Notes under the pieces: generated by a model | What the model was told of the DNA's origin: nothing | Seen by the model: the letters and a program-made list of their open reading frames with translations, nothing else | Databases searched by the model: none | Part shown: in pieces, positions 1 through 8,907 of the stretch | How the letters are laid out: each line of letters starts with the position of its first letter | Position numbering within the stretch: position 1 is the first letter of the stretch | DNA from: Brachybacterium timonense | GTDB lineage: Bacteria > Actinomycetota > Actinomycetes > Actinomycetales > Dermabacteraceae | DNA: 64,000 bases | Direction of reading: 5' to 3' | NCBI RefSeq assembly: GCF_900258505.1 | Contig: NZ_LT984895.1 | Coordinates: 1,470,261 to 1,534,260, forward strand | Made by a program: the position numbers and the translations under genes

Positions 1-103
1 GTCGGGGAAACGCCCGGTTTCCATTCCGAACCCGGTAGCTAAGCTCGACTGCGCCGATGGTACTGCACTCGGGAGGGTGTGGGAGAGTAGGTCGCCGCCG
101 GAC
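1..103 (+). rRNA. rrf: 5S ribosomal RNA, 3' part
   Basis: The first ~100 bases match the 3' part of a bacterial 5S rRNA: the CCATTCCGAACCCGG segment, then GATGGTACTGC, then GGGAGAGTAGGTCGCCGCC. The 5' end lies outside the window. The 3' end is placed where the match to 5S fades, just before the terminator stem. It implies that a ribosomal RNA operon on the same strand ends here. Confidence 0.95.
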
Positions 104-112
104 ATTCTTGTG

Positions 113-170
113 GTGGGGTGTGTGTTCCTTGAGCCTCGTGGTTGGCTCGGAGCACACACCCCACTTTTTT
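113..170 (+). terminator. Rho-independent terminator of the rRNA operon
   Basis: A 16-bp stem (113-128 pairing with 149-164, one G-U wobble) with a 20-nt loop is followed directly by six T residues (165-170). This is an intrinsic terminator placed 10 nt after the 5S gene. Confidence 0.93.
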
Positions 171-438
171 GTGCGCGTTTGGTGTTCGCAGGGCCCGTGT
201 TCCCTTCAGGCAATACGTCTAGCGCTACCAGGGTGTTCGCTGGTGAGGCGGAGCGAGTGAGGGCAATCGGCGACAGCAGTCTCGCTCCGTGCATCGCCGA
301 ACGCCCGCGATGTTCTTGCGATGTTGTCATCGCCGGTACGCGGTGAAAGCGCTCACGATGGAGCGTTGATACGCAGAGGCCGGAGAGTTGCTCCACTATC
401 GTGGGCATACATCCCCATAGAGAACGTTGGACGGACCC
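171..438. other. Intergenic region between 5S terminator and TPR gene
   Basis: No convincing gene. It holds one inverted repeat, CGGAGCGAG at 249-257 with its perfect complement at 281-289 (9 bp, 23-nt loop), without a T tract. A promoter for the downstream operon should lie here, but I cannot pick one -10 box with confidence. Short open frames in it have no ribosome binding site and look like chance. Confidence 0.5.
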
Positions 439-2133
439 GTGTCGGATCACAACAGCCCACGCGACAAGCAGTCGTCGCCTGAAGATCACCCTGATGGTTC
501 CGCGCACACCTACGATGGCGCACGAGACCGCACGAACCACGGAGCAAGTCGCCCCGCTGGTTCCGCGCGCGAGTCGGAGGGCCGCGCGAAGCGGAACGCC
601 AGCGGCGCTCATGCTAGCGACGGGCGGGTCGGTTTCTCTGACCGTCCTCAACGGGGACATGGTGGGCTGAGCCGTCGGGGCGAAAGGCGTCCCGGGGGGA
701 AGCCGTCGAGTCGTCGTTCTGTCCGTGACGATCGTGGCGATGTCGCGGGCGGCAGGCGAGGGTCACGTGAGGCTCCTGCACGACGATGGCGTGACGCTGG
801 GGACAAGCGCGCCGGTGAGGGCCGCGGACATCAGCGTCGCGAGAATGGATCCAGCCGCGGTGGCGCGACCGACACAACGTGGTCTCCGAGTCGTCGGCCC
901 CCAGGACGGGCTGAACGCGATGACCGCCGCCCACGGGGTTCCCGAGGGGGCGCAGGTACGCGGAACGGGCGAGAGCAGCAGTACTCACCACGCCCGGACT
1001 CGCGGTCAGAGGACCGTTCACGGTTGCACGGTGGAGACCAACGCGAAAGGTTCCGTGAACGTCGACGCGACGACAGCGCAGATACACCCGGTCGATCGCG
1101 TCGTCCTCGCGGCACAGGCCGGCCCGGGCAGGCAGTCCGTGCAGAACGCCCGCACGAGCCGCACCTGCCAGACTCCATCACCGGGCAGGAACTCGATCGC
1201 GACACCGCAGACGAGCTGCGTACGCTGTCGCGCGAAACGAGTACCCGCGTTGCACGTCACCTCGTGGCCTCGCTGCTGCTGAGTGACGAAGCCCCGGATC
1301 AAGCGCTCGAGCACGCCGCATACGCCGCCAGGATCGGCGGTCGCGTCGGTGCGGTCCGCGAGATCCACGGACTTGCGGCGTACCGCACTGGCGATTACCG
1401 CACCGCCGCGCGTGAACTGCGCACCGCGCAACGGATCACCGGCCGGCTCGACACTCTGCCGGTATTGGCAGACGCTGAACGTGGTTTAGGGCGCCCAGAA
1501 CGGGCCCTCGATATTGCGGCCTCACCCGATGCCGACCAGCTGGACCCCGAGCTCACGATCGAACTGATGATCGTTGTTGCTGGTGCCTACGCGGACACAG
1601 GCGATGTGGAGACCGCCCTGCGCACTCTCGAAACCCCCGCACTGCGGCAACGCATCAATGGTCGCTGGCAGGTGCGGCTCTGGGTCGCCTACGCGGATCT
1701 GCTCGCCGCAGCCGGCCGAGATGAGGAGGCCGCGCGCTGGATCGCTCTCGCAGCCGACGTTGACACCGACCAGGTGACTGACGCTGCCGAACGATTGGGA
1801 CGGCCCGCGCGTGATACGTCCTCCGTCTGGGACCAGCTCGAGGAAATCGAGGTGGTCGACGTGTACAGCGACGAGGACCCCGGGGAGCACGAGGACGAGA
1901 AGCCTCGTGCGGACGGGGATGTACCTGTGGACGAAAAGACTCGCGCGGACGCGGATGTCTCTGTGGCCGAGATGGCCCGTTCGGACGAGGACGTCTCTGT
2001 GGTGGATGCGCCCGCTGTCGCGGACGGGGCCGTCAGCGAGACCGAGCACCCTGAGACGGGCGGGGCTGTTGCCGCGGATGAGCAAGCGCGCACGAACGCT
2101 GACGGCGCCGCGAATGAGGAGACGACGGCATGA
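439..2133 (+). CDS. TPR-like protein with Arg/Gly-rich N-terminus and acidic repeat tail
   Basis: Function unknown. Three zones are visible. Roughly residues 1-230 are low-complexity, rich in Arg, Gly, Ser and Asp, and should be disordered and highly basic. Residues ~250-460 are helical with alternating Ala/Leu pattern (for example AYADLLAAAGRDEEAARWI), typical of tetratricopeptide-like repeats. The last ~90 residues are acidic and contain a 12-residue tandem repeat. No signal peptide is visible. The start is uncertain: GTG at 439 is used here; an in-frame TTG at 427 is the alternative, and neither has a clear ribosome binding site. The gene overlaps the next by ATGA, so it leads the tlyA-nadK-recN operon. 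A TPR-type hypothetical protein upstream of a HAD phosphatase and tlyA is a common actinobacterial arrangement; I infer a scaffolding role only. Confidence 0.75.
   Translation: MSDHNSPRDKQSSPEDHPDGSAHTYDGARDRTNHGASRPAGSARESEGRAKRNASGAHASDGRVGFSDRPQRGHGGLSRRGERRPGGKPSSRRSVRDDRGDVAGGRRGSREAPARRWRDAGDKRAGEGRGHQRRENGSSRGGATDTTWSPSRRPPGRAERDDRRPRGSRGGAGTRNGREQQYSPRPDSRSEDRSRLHGGDQRERFRERRRDDSADTPGRSRRPRGTGRPGQAVRAERPHEPHLPDSITGQELDRDTADELRTLSRETSTRVARHLVASLLLSDEAPDQALEHAAYAARIGGRVGAVREIHGLAAYRTGDYRTAARELRTAQRITGRLDTLPVLADAERGLGRPERALDIAASPDADQLDPELTIELMIVVAGAYADTGDVETALRTLETPALRQRINGRWQVRLWVAYADLLAAAGRDEEAARWIALAADVDTDQVTDAAERLGRPARDTSSVWDQLEEIEVVDVYSDEDPGEHEDEKPRADGDVPVDEKTRADADVSVAEMARSDEDVSVVDAPAVADGAVSETEHPETGGAVAADEQARTNADGAANEETTA
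1894..2001 (+). repeat. Three tandem 36-nt in-frame repeats
   Basis: Three head-to-tail 36-nt units (1894-1929, 1930-1965, 1966-2001) encode the 12-residue units DEKPRADGDVPV, DEKTRADADVSV and AEMARSDEDVSV in the acidic tail of the TPR-like protein. Degenerate traces continue to about 2070. In-frame unit length means copy-number change would not shift the frame. Confidence 0.85.
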
Positions 2134-3143
2134 TCAGGCGACCTGACCCATCACTCCTCCAGCTGCACGATTGCCTGCTGTTCGACCTCGACGGCACACT
2201 GATGAACGGTAGCGATCCCATCGCGCATGCCGCCGACGGCGTGCGCCGCGCTCGAGAGGCCGGCGTCACGCTCGTCTTCGCCACCAACAACGCCTCGCGC
2301 ACGCCACAGCAGGCCGCCGACCACCTCGCCACCGTGGGCGTGACCGCTCATGCCGACGAGATGATCACCTCACCGCAGGTGGCATCGTCGCTCCTGGCAA
2401 GGACGCTTGAGCCCGGGCAGAAAGTCCTCGTGATCGGTGGTGACAGCCTGGCGGCAGAGGTCCGCGCCGCCGGCTTCGACCCCGTGCGGGAGGACAGCGC
2501 AGACGTCGCCGCTGTCGTCCAGGGCTGGGCCCCTGACGTCGGCTGGGCGCAGCTGGCTGAAGGAGCGTTCGCCATCGGTCACGGTGCTCTGTACGTTGCC
2601 ACCAATACCGATGCGACACTGCCGACGGAGCGCGGCTTCGCCCCGGGAAACGGCTCGTTGGTCGCCGCGTTGCGGCATGCCACCGGTGTTGATCCGCTGG
2701 TCGCTGGCAAACCCGAGCCGGGCATGTTCGAGGTCGCTGTCGATCGCGTCGGTGCCCGTCGTCCGCTTGTTATCGGCGACCGACTTGACACCGATATCGC
2801 CGGCGCCAACCGAGCAGGCATGCCCTCGCTCCTTGTGCTGACGGGCGTGAGCACCATCGAGAATGCGCTGCGCGCCACACCCCTGGAACGTCCCACCGCG
2901 GTTCTCCCGGACCTGTCGGCCCTGCACCACGGCTTCCCCCTGCCGGTGGTCAGCGGCACCGGGGCGCGCTGCGGGCGATCGGGCGCCGAGATGCAGGGCG
3001 AGGACATCCGCCTGCACGGATCGCTCGATGACATGCTCACGGTGCGCGCCGTCCTCGCACTGCTCGCCGATCAGCGCCCGGACGAGGCGTTCACCGGGCG
3101 AGTGCTCGACGCCGACGGCTCCGAGGTGATTCCCGCGCCGTGA
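2130..3143 (+). CDS. HAD-superfamily (IIA) phosphatase
   Basis: A 337-residue hydrolase of the HAD IIA (NagD/Gph2-like) subfamily, expected to dephosphorylate a small phosphometabolite; substrate unknown. Motif I is FDLDGT with nucleophile Asp19 and Asp21. Motif II is ATNNASR near residue 52. A conserved Lys lies in AGKPEPGMF (~194). Motif III/IV is GDRLDTDIAGA (~216), the Mg-binding acid pair, and the typical IIA order is kept. After ~residue 265 a ~70-residue extension does not belong to the core. The start ATG overlaps the TPR gene stop (ATGA), and the stop overlaps tlyA. Homologues sit at this position in many actinobacteria next to tlyA, but the pathway link is unknown. Confidence 0.9.
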   Translation: MIRRPDPSLLQLHDCLLFDLDGTLMNGSDPIAHAADGVRRAREAGVTLVFATNNASRTPQQAADHLATVGVTAHADEMITSPQVASSLLARTLEPGQKVLVIGGDSLAAEVRAAGFDPVREDSADVAAVVQGWAPDVGWAQLAEGAFAIGHGALYVATNTDATLPTERGFAPGNGSLVAALRHATGVDPLVAGKPEPGMFEVAVDRVGARRPLVIGDRLDTDIAGANRAGMPSLLVLTGVSTIENALRATPLERPTAVLPDLSALHHGFPLPVVSGTGARCGRSGAEMQGEDIRLHGSLDDMLTVRAVLALLADQRPDEAFTGRVLDADGSEVIPAP

Positions 3144-4000
3144 GCGAGCCCACCGTTCGCCTCGACGTCGCGCTGCAGCGGGACGGGCATGCCCGTTCCC
3201 GCACGCATGCGCGCCGGATCATCGAGGAAGGGCGTGCGCGGATCGACGGGAAGCTCGCTGAGAAGCCATCGGTGCAGGTCACTGCAGATGCACGACTCGA
3301 GGTCGAGCAGGTTCCCGACGGAGGAGAATACGCCTCACGCGCCGCCCACAAACTCCTGGGAGCGCTCGATGATCTGGGGATCGACCCGGCGGGAATGCGC
3401 TGTCTCGACGCCGGCGCCTCCCACGGTGGCTTCACCGACGTGCTCCTGCGCCGCGGCGCCGACCGCGTGGTCGCCGTCGATATCGGTCACGGCCAACTGC
3501 TGCCGCGACTTGCAGCGGACCCCCGCGTGATCGTGATCGATGGCACCAGCGTGCGCGATCTGACGCCAGAGCTCATCGGAGGGGCAGCCCAGTTAGTCGT
3601 CGCTGACCTCTCCTTCATCTCCCTGCGCACCGTCATCGAGCCCCTTGCTCGAGCCACCGTGATCGGTGGCGAGCTGCTGCTCATGGTCAAGCCGCAGTTC
3701 GAGGTCGGGCGGGCCGCGCTGCCGCGCAGTGGCGTGGTGTCCGATGCCGCGCAGCGCGCCAGCGCCGTCGCACGGGTGGCGGCCGCCGCCATCGAGGTGG
3801 GGCTCGTGCCCTGCGCCGTCGGCCCCAGCGCGCTGCACGGACAGGACGGCAACCGCGAGAGTTTCCTTCACCTGCGACGTGCCCGCGAAGATAGTCAGGT
3901 GCCAACAGACTGCTGTGACATGATCGAAGACGCTGTGCGCGCAGATCGGGTGATGCATATCCGCGCACCGGAGATCACCGGAACGGAAGGGAAACGATGA
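3140..4000 (+). CDS. tlyA: TlyA family 16S/23S rRNA 2'-O-methyltransferase
   Basis: A 286-residue protein with an N-terminal S4 RNA-binding domain (~5-65) and a C-terminal FtsJ/RrmJ-type methyltransferase domain. The SAM-binding motif is LDAGASHGGFTD (88-100), followed by VVADLSFISLR and VKPQFEVG, both diagnostic of TlyA. In mycobacteria TlyA methylates C1409 of 16S and C1920 of 23S rRNA, making ribosomes sensitive to capreomycin; this is transferred from the family. It starts at a GTG that overlaps the stop of the HAD gene (GTGA) and ends in an ATGA overlap with nadK, so it is translationally coupled on both sides. The order tlyA-nadK-recN is the conserved actinobacterial one. Confidence 0.95.
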   Translation: MSEPTVRLDVALQRDGHARSRTHARRIIEEGRARIDGKLAEKPSVQVTADARLEVEQVPDGGEYASRAAHKLLGALDDLGIDPAGMRCLDAGASHGGFTDVLLRRGADRVVAVDIGHGQLLPRLAADPRVIVIDGTSVRDLTPELIGGAAQLVVADLSFISLRTVIEPLARATVIGGELLLMVKPQFEVGRAALPRSGVVSDAAQRASAVARVAAAAIEVGLVPCAVGPSALHGQDGNRESFLHLRRAREDSQVPTDCCDMIEDAVRADRVMHIRAPEITGTEGKR

Positions 4001-4944
4001 GGCGGTTCCTGCTGTTCGCGCACACGGGGAGACGCGCCGCACTGTCGGCCCTTCGCACTGTCCTGCAGGAGCTCACCGGGCGTGGGGTCACTCCGGTGCT
4101 GGTTGGCGAACAGATCGACGAGATTTGCGCGCAGCCGGCGGATCAGCTCCCCGAGGGGCTCACCGATCTGCTGCGCGATGAGCACGTTCACCGTGTGAAC
4201 GCCGTGCACGCCGACGAAGGCACGGAACTTGCGATCGTGCTGGGCGGGGACGGCACGATCCTGCGTGCCCTCGAACTGGTGCGGGACGCGGATGTTCCCG
4301 TGCACGGCGTGAACCTTGGGCACGTCGGTTTCCTCGCCGAGAGCGAAGCGGAGGATCTTGCCACCACGGTTGCTCGCCTCTTGGACGGCGACTATGCCAT
4401 CGAGCAGCGGTCCGCACTGGAAATCACCGTGCGTGACCGCACCGATGCCGTGCTCACCACCGGCTGGGCCCTGAACGAGGCTTCCCTGGAGAAATCCGAT
4501 CGCCGCAAGATGGTCTACGCCGCCGTGGAGATCGACGGGCGGCCGGTGTCCTCCTTCGGCTGCGACGGGGTGCTGCTGTCGACCTCGACCGGGTCGACCG
4601 CTTACGCGTTCAGTGCCGGCGGCCCCGTGATCTGGCCCGAAGTCGACGCGATGATGCTGGTGCCTCTGGCAGCCCACGCCCTGTTCGCCCGCCCGCTCGT
4701 GCTCGGTCGCTCCTCGGAGATCGCTGTTGAGCTCACAGACGACGACCGCGACCAGCATGCCGTGCTCACGCTCGATGGCCGCCGCGGTATCGACCTCACA
4801 GCGGGCATGCGCGTGGAGGCGCGCCTGTCACAGCGCTCCGTTCGGCTTGTGCGACTGACCGCGACACCGTTCGCCGACCGGCTCGTCGAGAAGTTCGAGC
4901 TCCCGGTCGAAGGATGGCGCGGCCGGGGACAGCGGCAGCGCTGA
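3997..4944 (+). CDS. nadK: NAD kinase
   Basis: A 315-residue ATP/polyphosphate-dependent NAD kinase that makes NADP from NAD in the cytoplasm. Visible family motifs are GGDGTILRALE (GGDG at 83-86), NLGHVGFLAE (the NE/D loop region) and, in the C-terminal domain, DGVLLSTSTGSTAYAFSAGG, the NAD-binding signature. Length is normal for actinobacteria. ATG overlaps the tlyA stop by 4 nt, and recN follows after 7 nt. Confidence 0.97.
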   Translation: MRRFLLFAHTGRRAALSALRTVLQELTGRGVTPVLVGEQIDEICAQPADQLPEGLTDLLRDEHVHRVNAVHADEGTELAIVLGGDGTILRALELVRDADVPVHGVNLGHVGFLAESEAEDLATTVARLLDGDYAIEQRSALEITVRDRTDAVLTTGWALNEASLEKSDRRKMVYAAVEIDGRPVSSFGCDGVLLSTSTGSTAYAFSAGGPVIWPEVDAMMLVPLAAHALFARPLVLGRSSEIAVELTDDDRDQHAVLTLDGRRGIDLTAGMRVEARLSQRSVRLVRLTATPFADRLVEKFELPVEGWRGRGQRQR

Positions 4945-4951
4945 GGCATCC

Positions 4952-6691
4952 ATGCTGTCCACACTGCGCATTCGCCACATCGGCGTGATCGACGATGCGG
5001 TGCTCGAGTTCGGCCCGGGGTTCACCGCGCTCACCGGCGAGACCGGGGCAGGCAAAACCATGATCGTCACCGGCCTCACGATGCTGCTCGGCGCGCGGCT
5101 CGACCGAGGCCGCACGGGTGAAGCAGCCACAGTGGCGGGCACCCTGCGGCTCGACGGGCACGATGCGCTGCGTGCGGCGCTTGAGGAGCTCGGTGCCGAC
5201 GAGGACGACGGCGACCTGCTCGTGGTGCGCCGCGTCACCCGCGACGGACGCTCCCGCGCCCACATCGGCGGTGTTCCCGTGCCGATCGGAACGCTCGCCG
5301 CTCATGTCGGCTCTGCCGTCACCGTCCACGGGCAAGCCGACCAGCTGCGGCTGCGCGAGAGCGATGCACAGCGCACTGCCCTCGATGCCTATGCCGCCGA
5401 CGAGATCAGCCCAGCTCTGGCGCGCCACCGTGACGTGTTCGCCCGACGTGCAGCGCTCGCCGCCAGAGCACGTGAGCTCGAGGATCTGCTGGCACAGCGT
5501 GACCGACGTGGCGCACTGCTGCGAGACGCCCTGGAGCGGCTCGAGACGGTCGACCCGCAGCCCGGGGAAGACGACGCCGTACGCGAGGACATCGAGCAGC
5601 TCTCCCATGCCGCCGAGGTCCGTGAGGATCTGGCGCGCGCCGCCCTCGCGCTCGTCGGTGACGACGACACCCCGAGCGTCTCCAGTCTGCTGGCGCTTGC
5701 AGCGGACGCCGTGAGCAAGGCGCAGCGCGTCGACAGCGCCCTCCAGGAGGCCAGCGAACGCCTGACGACACTCGGTGACGAGATCTCCGACATCGCTGCG
5801 GCACTGTCCCGCCGCGCCGAAGACATCGACACCGGGCCCGGCGCACTCGATGAGGCGCACGCCCGACTGCACGAGCTCACGGCGCTGGTGCGCGACCTGG
5901 GGCCGACGCTGCCGGGCCCCGATGGCCCCGCGACGACCGTGACCGAGCTGCTCGAGACCTCCCGCAGCGCTGCACGCGACCTCGACCGCTTCGACGGCGC
6001 TGAGCAGGAGCACACTGCTGTGCTCGCCGAGCTGGAGACAGTCGAACAGGAGCTGGAGGACGCGGCCAGCGCCCTCACCGACACTCGCGTCGGCGCGGCC
6101 GATCGTCTTGCCGCTGCGGTGCGCGACGAGCTGGTGCAGCTGGAGATGCCCGGAGCGGACATCCGCGTCGAGATCAGTCCTGGCCCGCACCGAGAGCACG
6201 GCCGCGACAGCGTCGCGATCCTCCTCGCCCCGCACCCGGGCGCCCAGCACCGTCCGGTCGCCGACGCTGCCAGCGGCGGCGAGCTCTCCCGCGTCATGCT
6301 GGCCCTCGAGGTGGCGCTCGCCTCTTCGCGCAGGGACCGCACCGCCGCCCCCGTCTTCGTTTTCGACGAGATCGACGCGGGCATCGGCGGACGCGCTGCC
6401 CTCGCTGTTGGCCAGCGCCTGGCCGCGCTCGCCCGTCACGCTCAGGTCATCGTCGTGACTCATCTGCCGCAGGTCGCCGCGCACGCCGGCACGCACCTGC
6501 GGATCGTGAAGACCACCGACGGCACAGCGACCAGCTCCGACGTCGAACTGCTGGACAGCCAAGGACGCGTCCGCGAGCTCGCCCGGATGCTCGCTGGCGA
6601 TGATGCCTCTGCGCGAGCTCTCGCTCACGCAGACGAACTGCTCAACCAGGCTCAGGCTCTGCCCGCCGGCGATGCCGAGGAGGACCGATGA
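4952..6691 (+). CDS. recN: DNA repair protein RecN
   Basis: An SMC-like ATPase of 579 residues that acts early in double-strand-break repair. Walker A GETGAGKT is at 29-36; a long coiled-coil-prone middle (~150-370) follows. The ABC signature SGGELSRV (~441) and Walker B VFDEIDAGIGG (~470) complete the second half of the ATPase head, followed by VVTHLPQVAAHA with the switch His. Length is usual for RecN. It starts 7 nt after nadK and overlaps steA by ATGA. Confidence 0.97.
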   Translation: MLSTLRIRHIGVIDDAVLEFGPGFTALTGETGAGKTMIVTGLTMLLGARLDRGRTGEAATVAGTLRLDGHDALRAALEELGADEDDGDLLVVRRVTRDGRSRAHIGGVPVPIGTLAAHVGSAVTVHGQADQLRLRESDAQRTALDAYAADEISPALARHRDVFARRAALAARARELEDLLAQRDRRGALLRDALERLETVDPQPGEDDAVREDIEQLSHAAEVREDLARAALALVGDDDTPSVSSLLALAADAVSKAQRVDSALQEASERLTTLGDEISDIAAALSRRAEDIDTGPGALDEAHARLHELTALVRDLGPTLPGPDGPATTVTELLETSRSAARDLDRFDGAEQEHTAVLAELETVEQELEDAASALTDTRVGAADRLAAAVRDELVQLEMPGADIRVEISPGPHREHGRDSVAILLAPHPGAQHRPVADAASGGELSRVMLALEVALASSRRDRTAAPVFVFDEIDAGIGGRAALAVGQRLAALARHAQVIVVTHLPQVAAHAGTHLRIVKTTDGTATSSDVELLDSQGRVRELARMLAGDDASARALAHADELLNQAQALPAGDAEEDR

Positions 6692-7857
6692 GCGCCCCCG
6701 TCGTCACCGGCACCGCGCGTCTGGGCCGGCGCACCAAGGACCTCACCGCCCGCATCACGCCCGGAGACATCGCGGTGATTGACCATGAGGACATCGATCG
6801 TGTCGCCGCCGAAGCCCTCGCCGAGCGCCGTCCGATCGCGGTGCTGAACGCCGCTGCTTCCACGTCCGGCCGGTACCCCAACGCGGGGCCGCGCATTCTG
6901 GTGGAGAACGGGATCCTCCTGGTCGATGAGCTGGGCGAAGACCTCTTCTCCCGGCTGCGCGACGGTGCCAGCATCACGGTGCGCGATAACGCTGTGGAGA
7001 TGGACGGCATCACCATTGCGTCGGGAACGCGCATGGACGAGGCGGCCGTGAAGGAAGCGGCCGACGCGGCACGCGAAGGGCTGTCGGAGCAGCTCGAACT
7101 GTTTGCGCAGAACACGCTCGAGTACATGCTGCGCGAACGCGACCTGCTGCTGGATGGCATCGGTGCACCGGATGTGCGCACCCGCATCGATGGACGCCCG
7201 GTGCTGATCGTCGTGCGCGGATACCACTACAAGGAGGACCTGCTCACCCTGCGGCCCTTCCTGCGCGAGAACCAGCCCGTGATCATCGGGGTCGACGGCG
7301 GCGCCGACGCCGTTCTCGACGCTGGGTTCCGGCCCGACATGATCATCGGGGATATGGATTCGGTCTCCGATCGTGCACTGCGCTGCGGCGCTGAACTCGT
7401 CGTTCATGCCTACCGTGACGGGCGTGCACCCGGCATGGACCGCCTGGACCACCTCGGACTGGCGGAACGCGCAGTCGCGTTCCCTGCCTCCGGCACCAGT
7501 GAGGACATCGCCATGCTCCTGGCCGATGAGAAGGGAGCCTCCGTGATCGTCGCCGTGGGCACGCACGGCACCCTCGAAGAATTCCTCGACAAGGGCCGAG
7601 CGGGCATGAGCTCGACGTTCCTCACCCGCCTGCGCATCGGTTCGAAGCTCGTGGACGCCAAAGGCGTCTCACGGCTGTACCGCCAGCGGATCTCCACCAC
7701 ACAGCTTGTGCTTCTCGCGGTCGCTGGACTCCTTGCGCTTGCCGCCGCACTGTGGTCGACACCGGGCGGACAGGTGCTGGTGGAGATCCTGGGCGCCCGA
7801 CTCGACGGACTGCTGTCCTGGTTCATATCCCTGTTCGCACCCCGGCCGCTCGGGTGA
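6688..7857 (+). CDS. steA: SteA-like septal regulator (TPP-kinase-like fold)
   Basis: 389 residues. The centre (~180-330) resembles the thiamine pyrophosphokinase fold, with IIGVDGGADAVLDAGFRPDMIIGDMDSVSD. One hydrophobic segment near the C-terminus (~337-356) should anchor it in the membrane. This architecture and the position after recN match Rv1697 and Corynebacterium SteA, which with SteB controls the septal peptidoglycan hydrolase RipA. The N-terminal half has no named motif that I can see. It overlaps recN (ATGA), and steB follows after 18 nt. The role in cell separation comes from the family, not from this sequence. Confidence 0.9.
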   Translation: MSAPVVTGTARLGRRTKDLTARITPGDIAVIDHEDIDRVAAEALAERRPIAVLNAAASTSGRYPNAGPRILVENGILLVDELGEDLFSRLRDGASITVRDNAVEMDGITIASGTRMDEAAVKEAADAAREGLSEQLELFAQNTLEYMLRERDLLLDGIGAPDVRTRIDGRPVLIVVRGYHYKEDLLTLRPFLRENQPVIIGVDGGADAVLDAGFRPDMIIGDMDSVSDRALRCGAELVVHAYRDGRAPGMDRLDHLGLAERAVAFPASGTSEDIAMLLADEKGASVIVAVGTHGTLEEFLDKGRAGMSSTFLTRLRIGSKLVDAKGVSRLYRQRISTTQLVLLAVAGLLALAAALWSTPGGQVLVEILGARLDGLLSWFISLFAPRPLG

Positions 7858-7875
7858 AGGGAAGGAAGGCCTGAC

Positions 7876-8907
7876 GTGATCGATTTCCGCTATCACCTCG
7901 TGTCGCTGATCTCCGTGTTCCTCGCTCTTGCCGTGGGGATCGTGCTGGGGGCAGGGCCGCTGCGCGAGAACCTGGGCGATCAGCTCACTGGACAGGTCGA
8001 GCAGTTGCGCACCGAGCAGGACGAACTGCGCACGCAGAACGAGCAGCTCGGCGAGCGCAATGAACAGCTGTCCTCCTTCATCTCCGAAGCTGGACCGCAG
8101 ATGGTCGCCGGCGCTTTGCAGGGCAAGCGCATCGCCGTGATCACTGACTCCACGTCGACCCGTCCCGCTCTCGAAAAGGTCAGCTCCCTGCTTGATTCGG
8201 CTGGCGCCGAGATCAGCACGCGCATCACACTGCAGTCGACGCTGTGGGATCCCTCGCAGGAGACGCAGCGCCAGGAGACTGTCGATGCGATCCGTGAGAC
8301 TGCACCGGAGGCACTGCAGGATCTGCCCACGACATCGGAGCAGCTGTCAGCCCTCATGATCGATCTGCTCTCTCCTCAGCGGGCGACGATCAGCAAGGGC
8401 GATCGCGGCGACCTGTGGAAGCAGCTCGTCGACGGGCAGATTGTGACGGTTGACGGTCAGGATGCACCTCTGCCGGATGCGATCCTGCTTGCCGCCGCAG
8501 ACCCGGCACAGCTGGTGGTTGCCGGAGAGAACGAGGCGCAGGCGACGAACCGCTCGCAGCTGCTGCTCCAGATCCATTCCGCCCTGGCCTCACAGATGTC
8601 CGCTACCGAACTGCCCGTGGTGATCGCCGGCACCACACCCGGCAACGACAGCTCGACGAGCATTCTGCGGACCGTGCGTGGAGACTCGCGATTCAGCGCC
8701 GTGTCCACCACCGACCGGCTTCAGGAGAGCGACGGCGCGCTGCTGGCCGTGCTTGCACTGATCGAGCAGACTCGCGACGGCGAGGGCGACTACGGAACCG
8801 CCGCCGACGCAGACGCCCGCCTGCCGGAGCTGCCCGAAACGGCTGGTGTGCCGACGAGCGGGAACAGTGAGTCCGCGGAGGCATCCGACGGGGGAGGCGA
8901 GCAGTGA
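7876..8907 (+). CDS. steB: SteB/MctB-like single-pass membrane protein
   Basis: 343 residues, GTG start. It begins with the family-typical MIDFRYHLVSLISVFLAL, a membrane segment at ~10-30, then a coiled coil (~35-75) rich in Glu, Gln and Leu, and an extracytoplasmic domain. The C-terminal ~50 residues are acidic and low-complexity. It matches the family of Rv1698, called MctB (copper homeostasis) in mycobacteria and SteB (partner of SteA) in Corynebacterium; the neighbouring steA favours the SteB reading here. The stop overlaps the next gene (ATGA). Confidence 0.88.
   Translation: MIDFRYHLVSLISVFLALAVGIVLGAGPLRENLGDQLTGQVEQLRTEQDELRTQNEQLGERNEQLSSFISEAGPQMVAGALQGKRIAVITDSTSTRPALEKVSSLLDSAGAEISTRITLQSTLWDPSQETQRQETVDAIRETAPEALQDLPTTSEQLSALMIDLLSPQRATISKGDRGDLWKQLVDGQIVTVDGQDAPLPDAILLAAADPAQLVVAGENEAQATNRSQLLLQIHSALASQMSATELPVVIAGTTPGNDSSTSILRTVRGDSRFSAVSTTDRLQESDGALLAVLALIEQTRDGEGDYGTAADADARLPELPETAGVPTSGNSESAEASDGGGEQ

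Noticed and set aside
4796-6628. Long open frame on the minus strand opposite recN
   Set aside because: It mirrors the codon bias of recN, has no family motif or ribosome binding site, and recN is fully convincing on the other strand.
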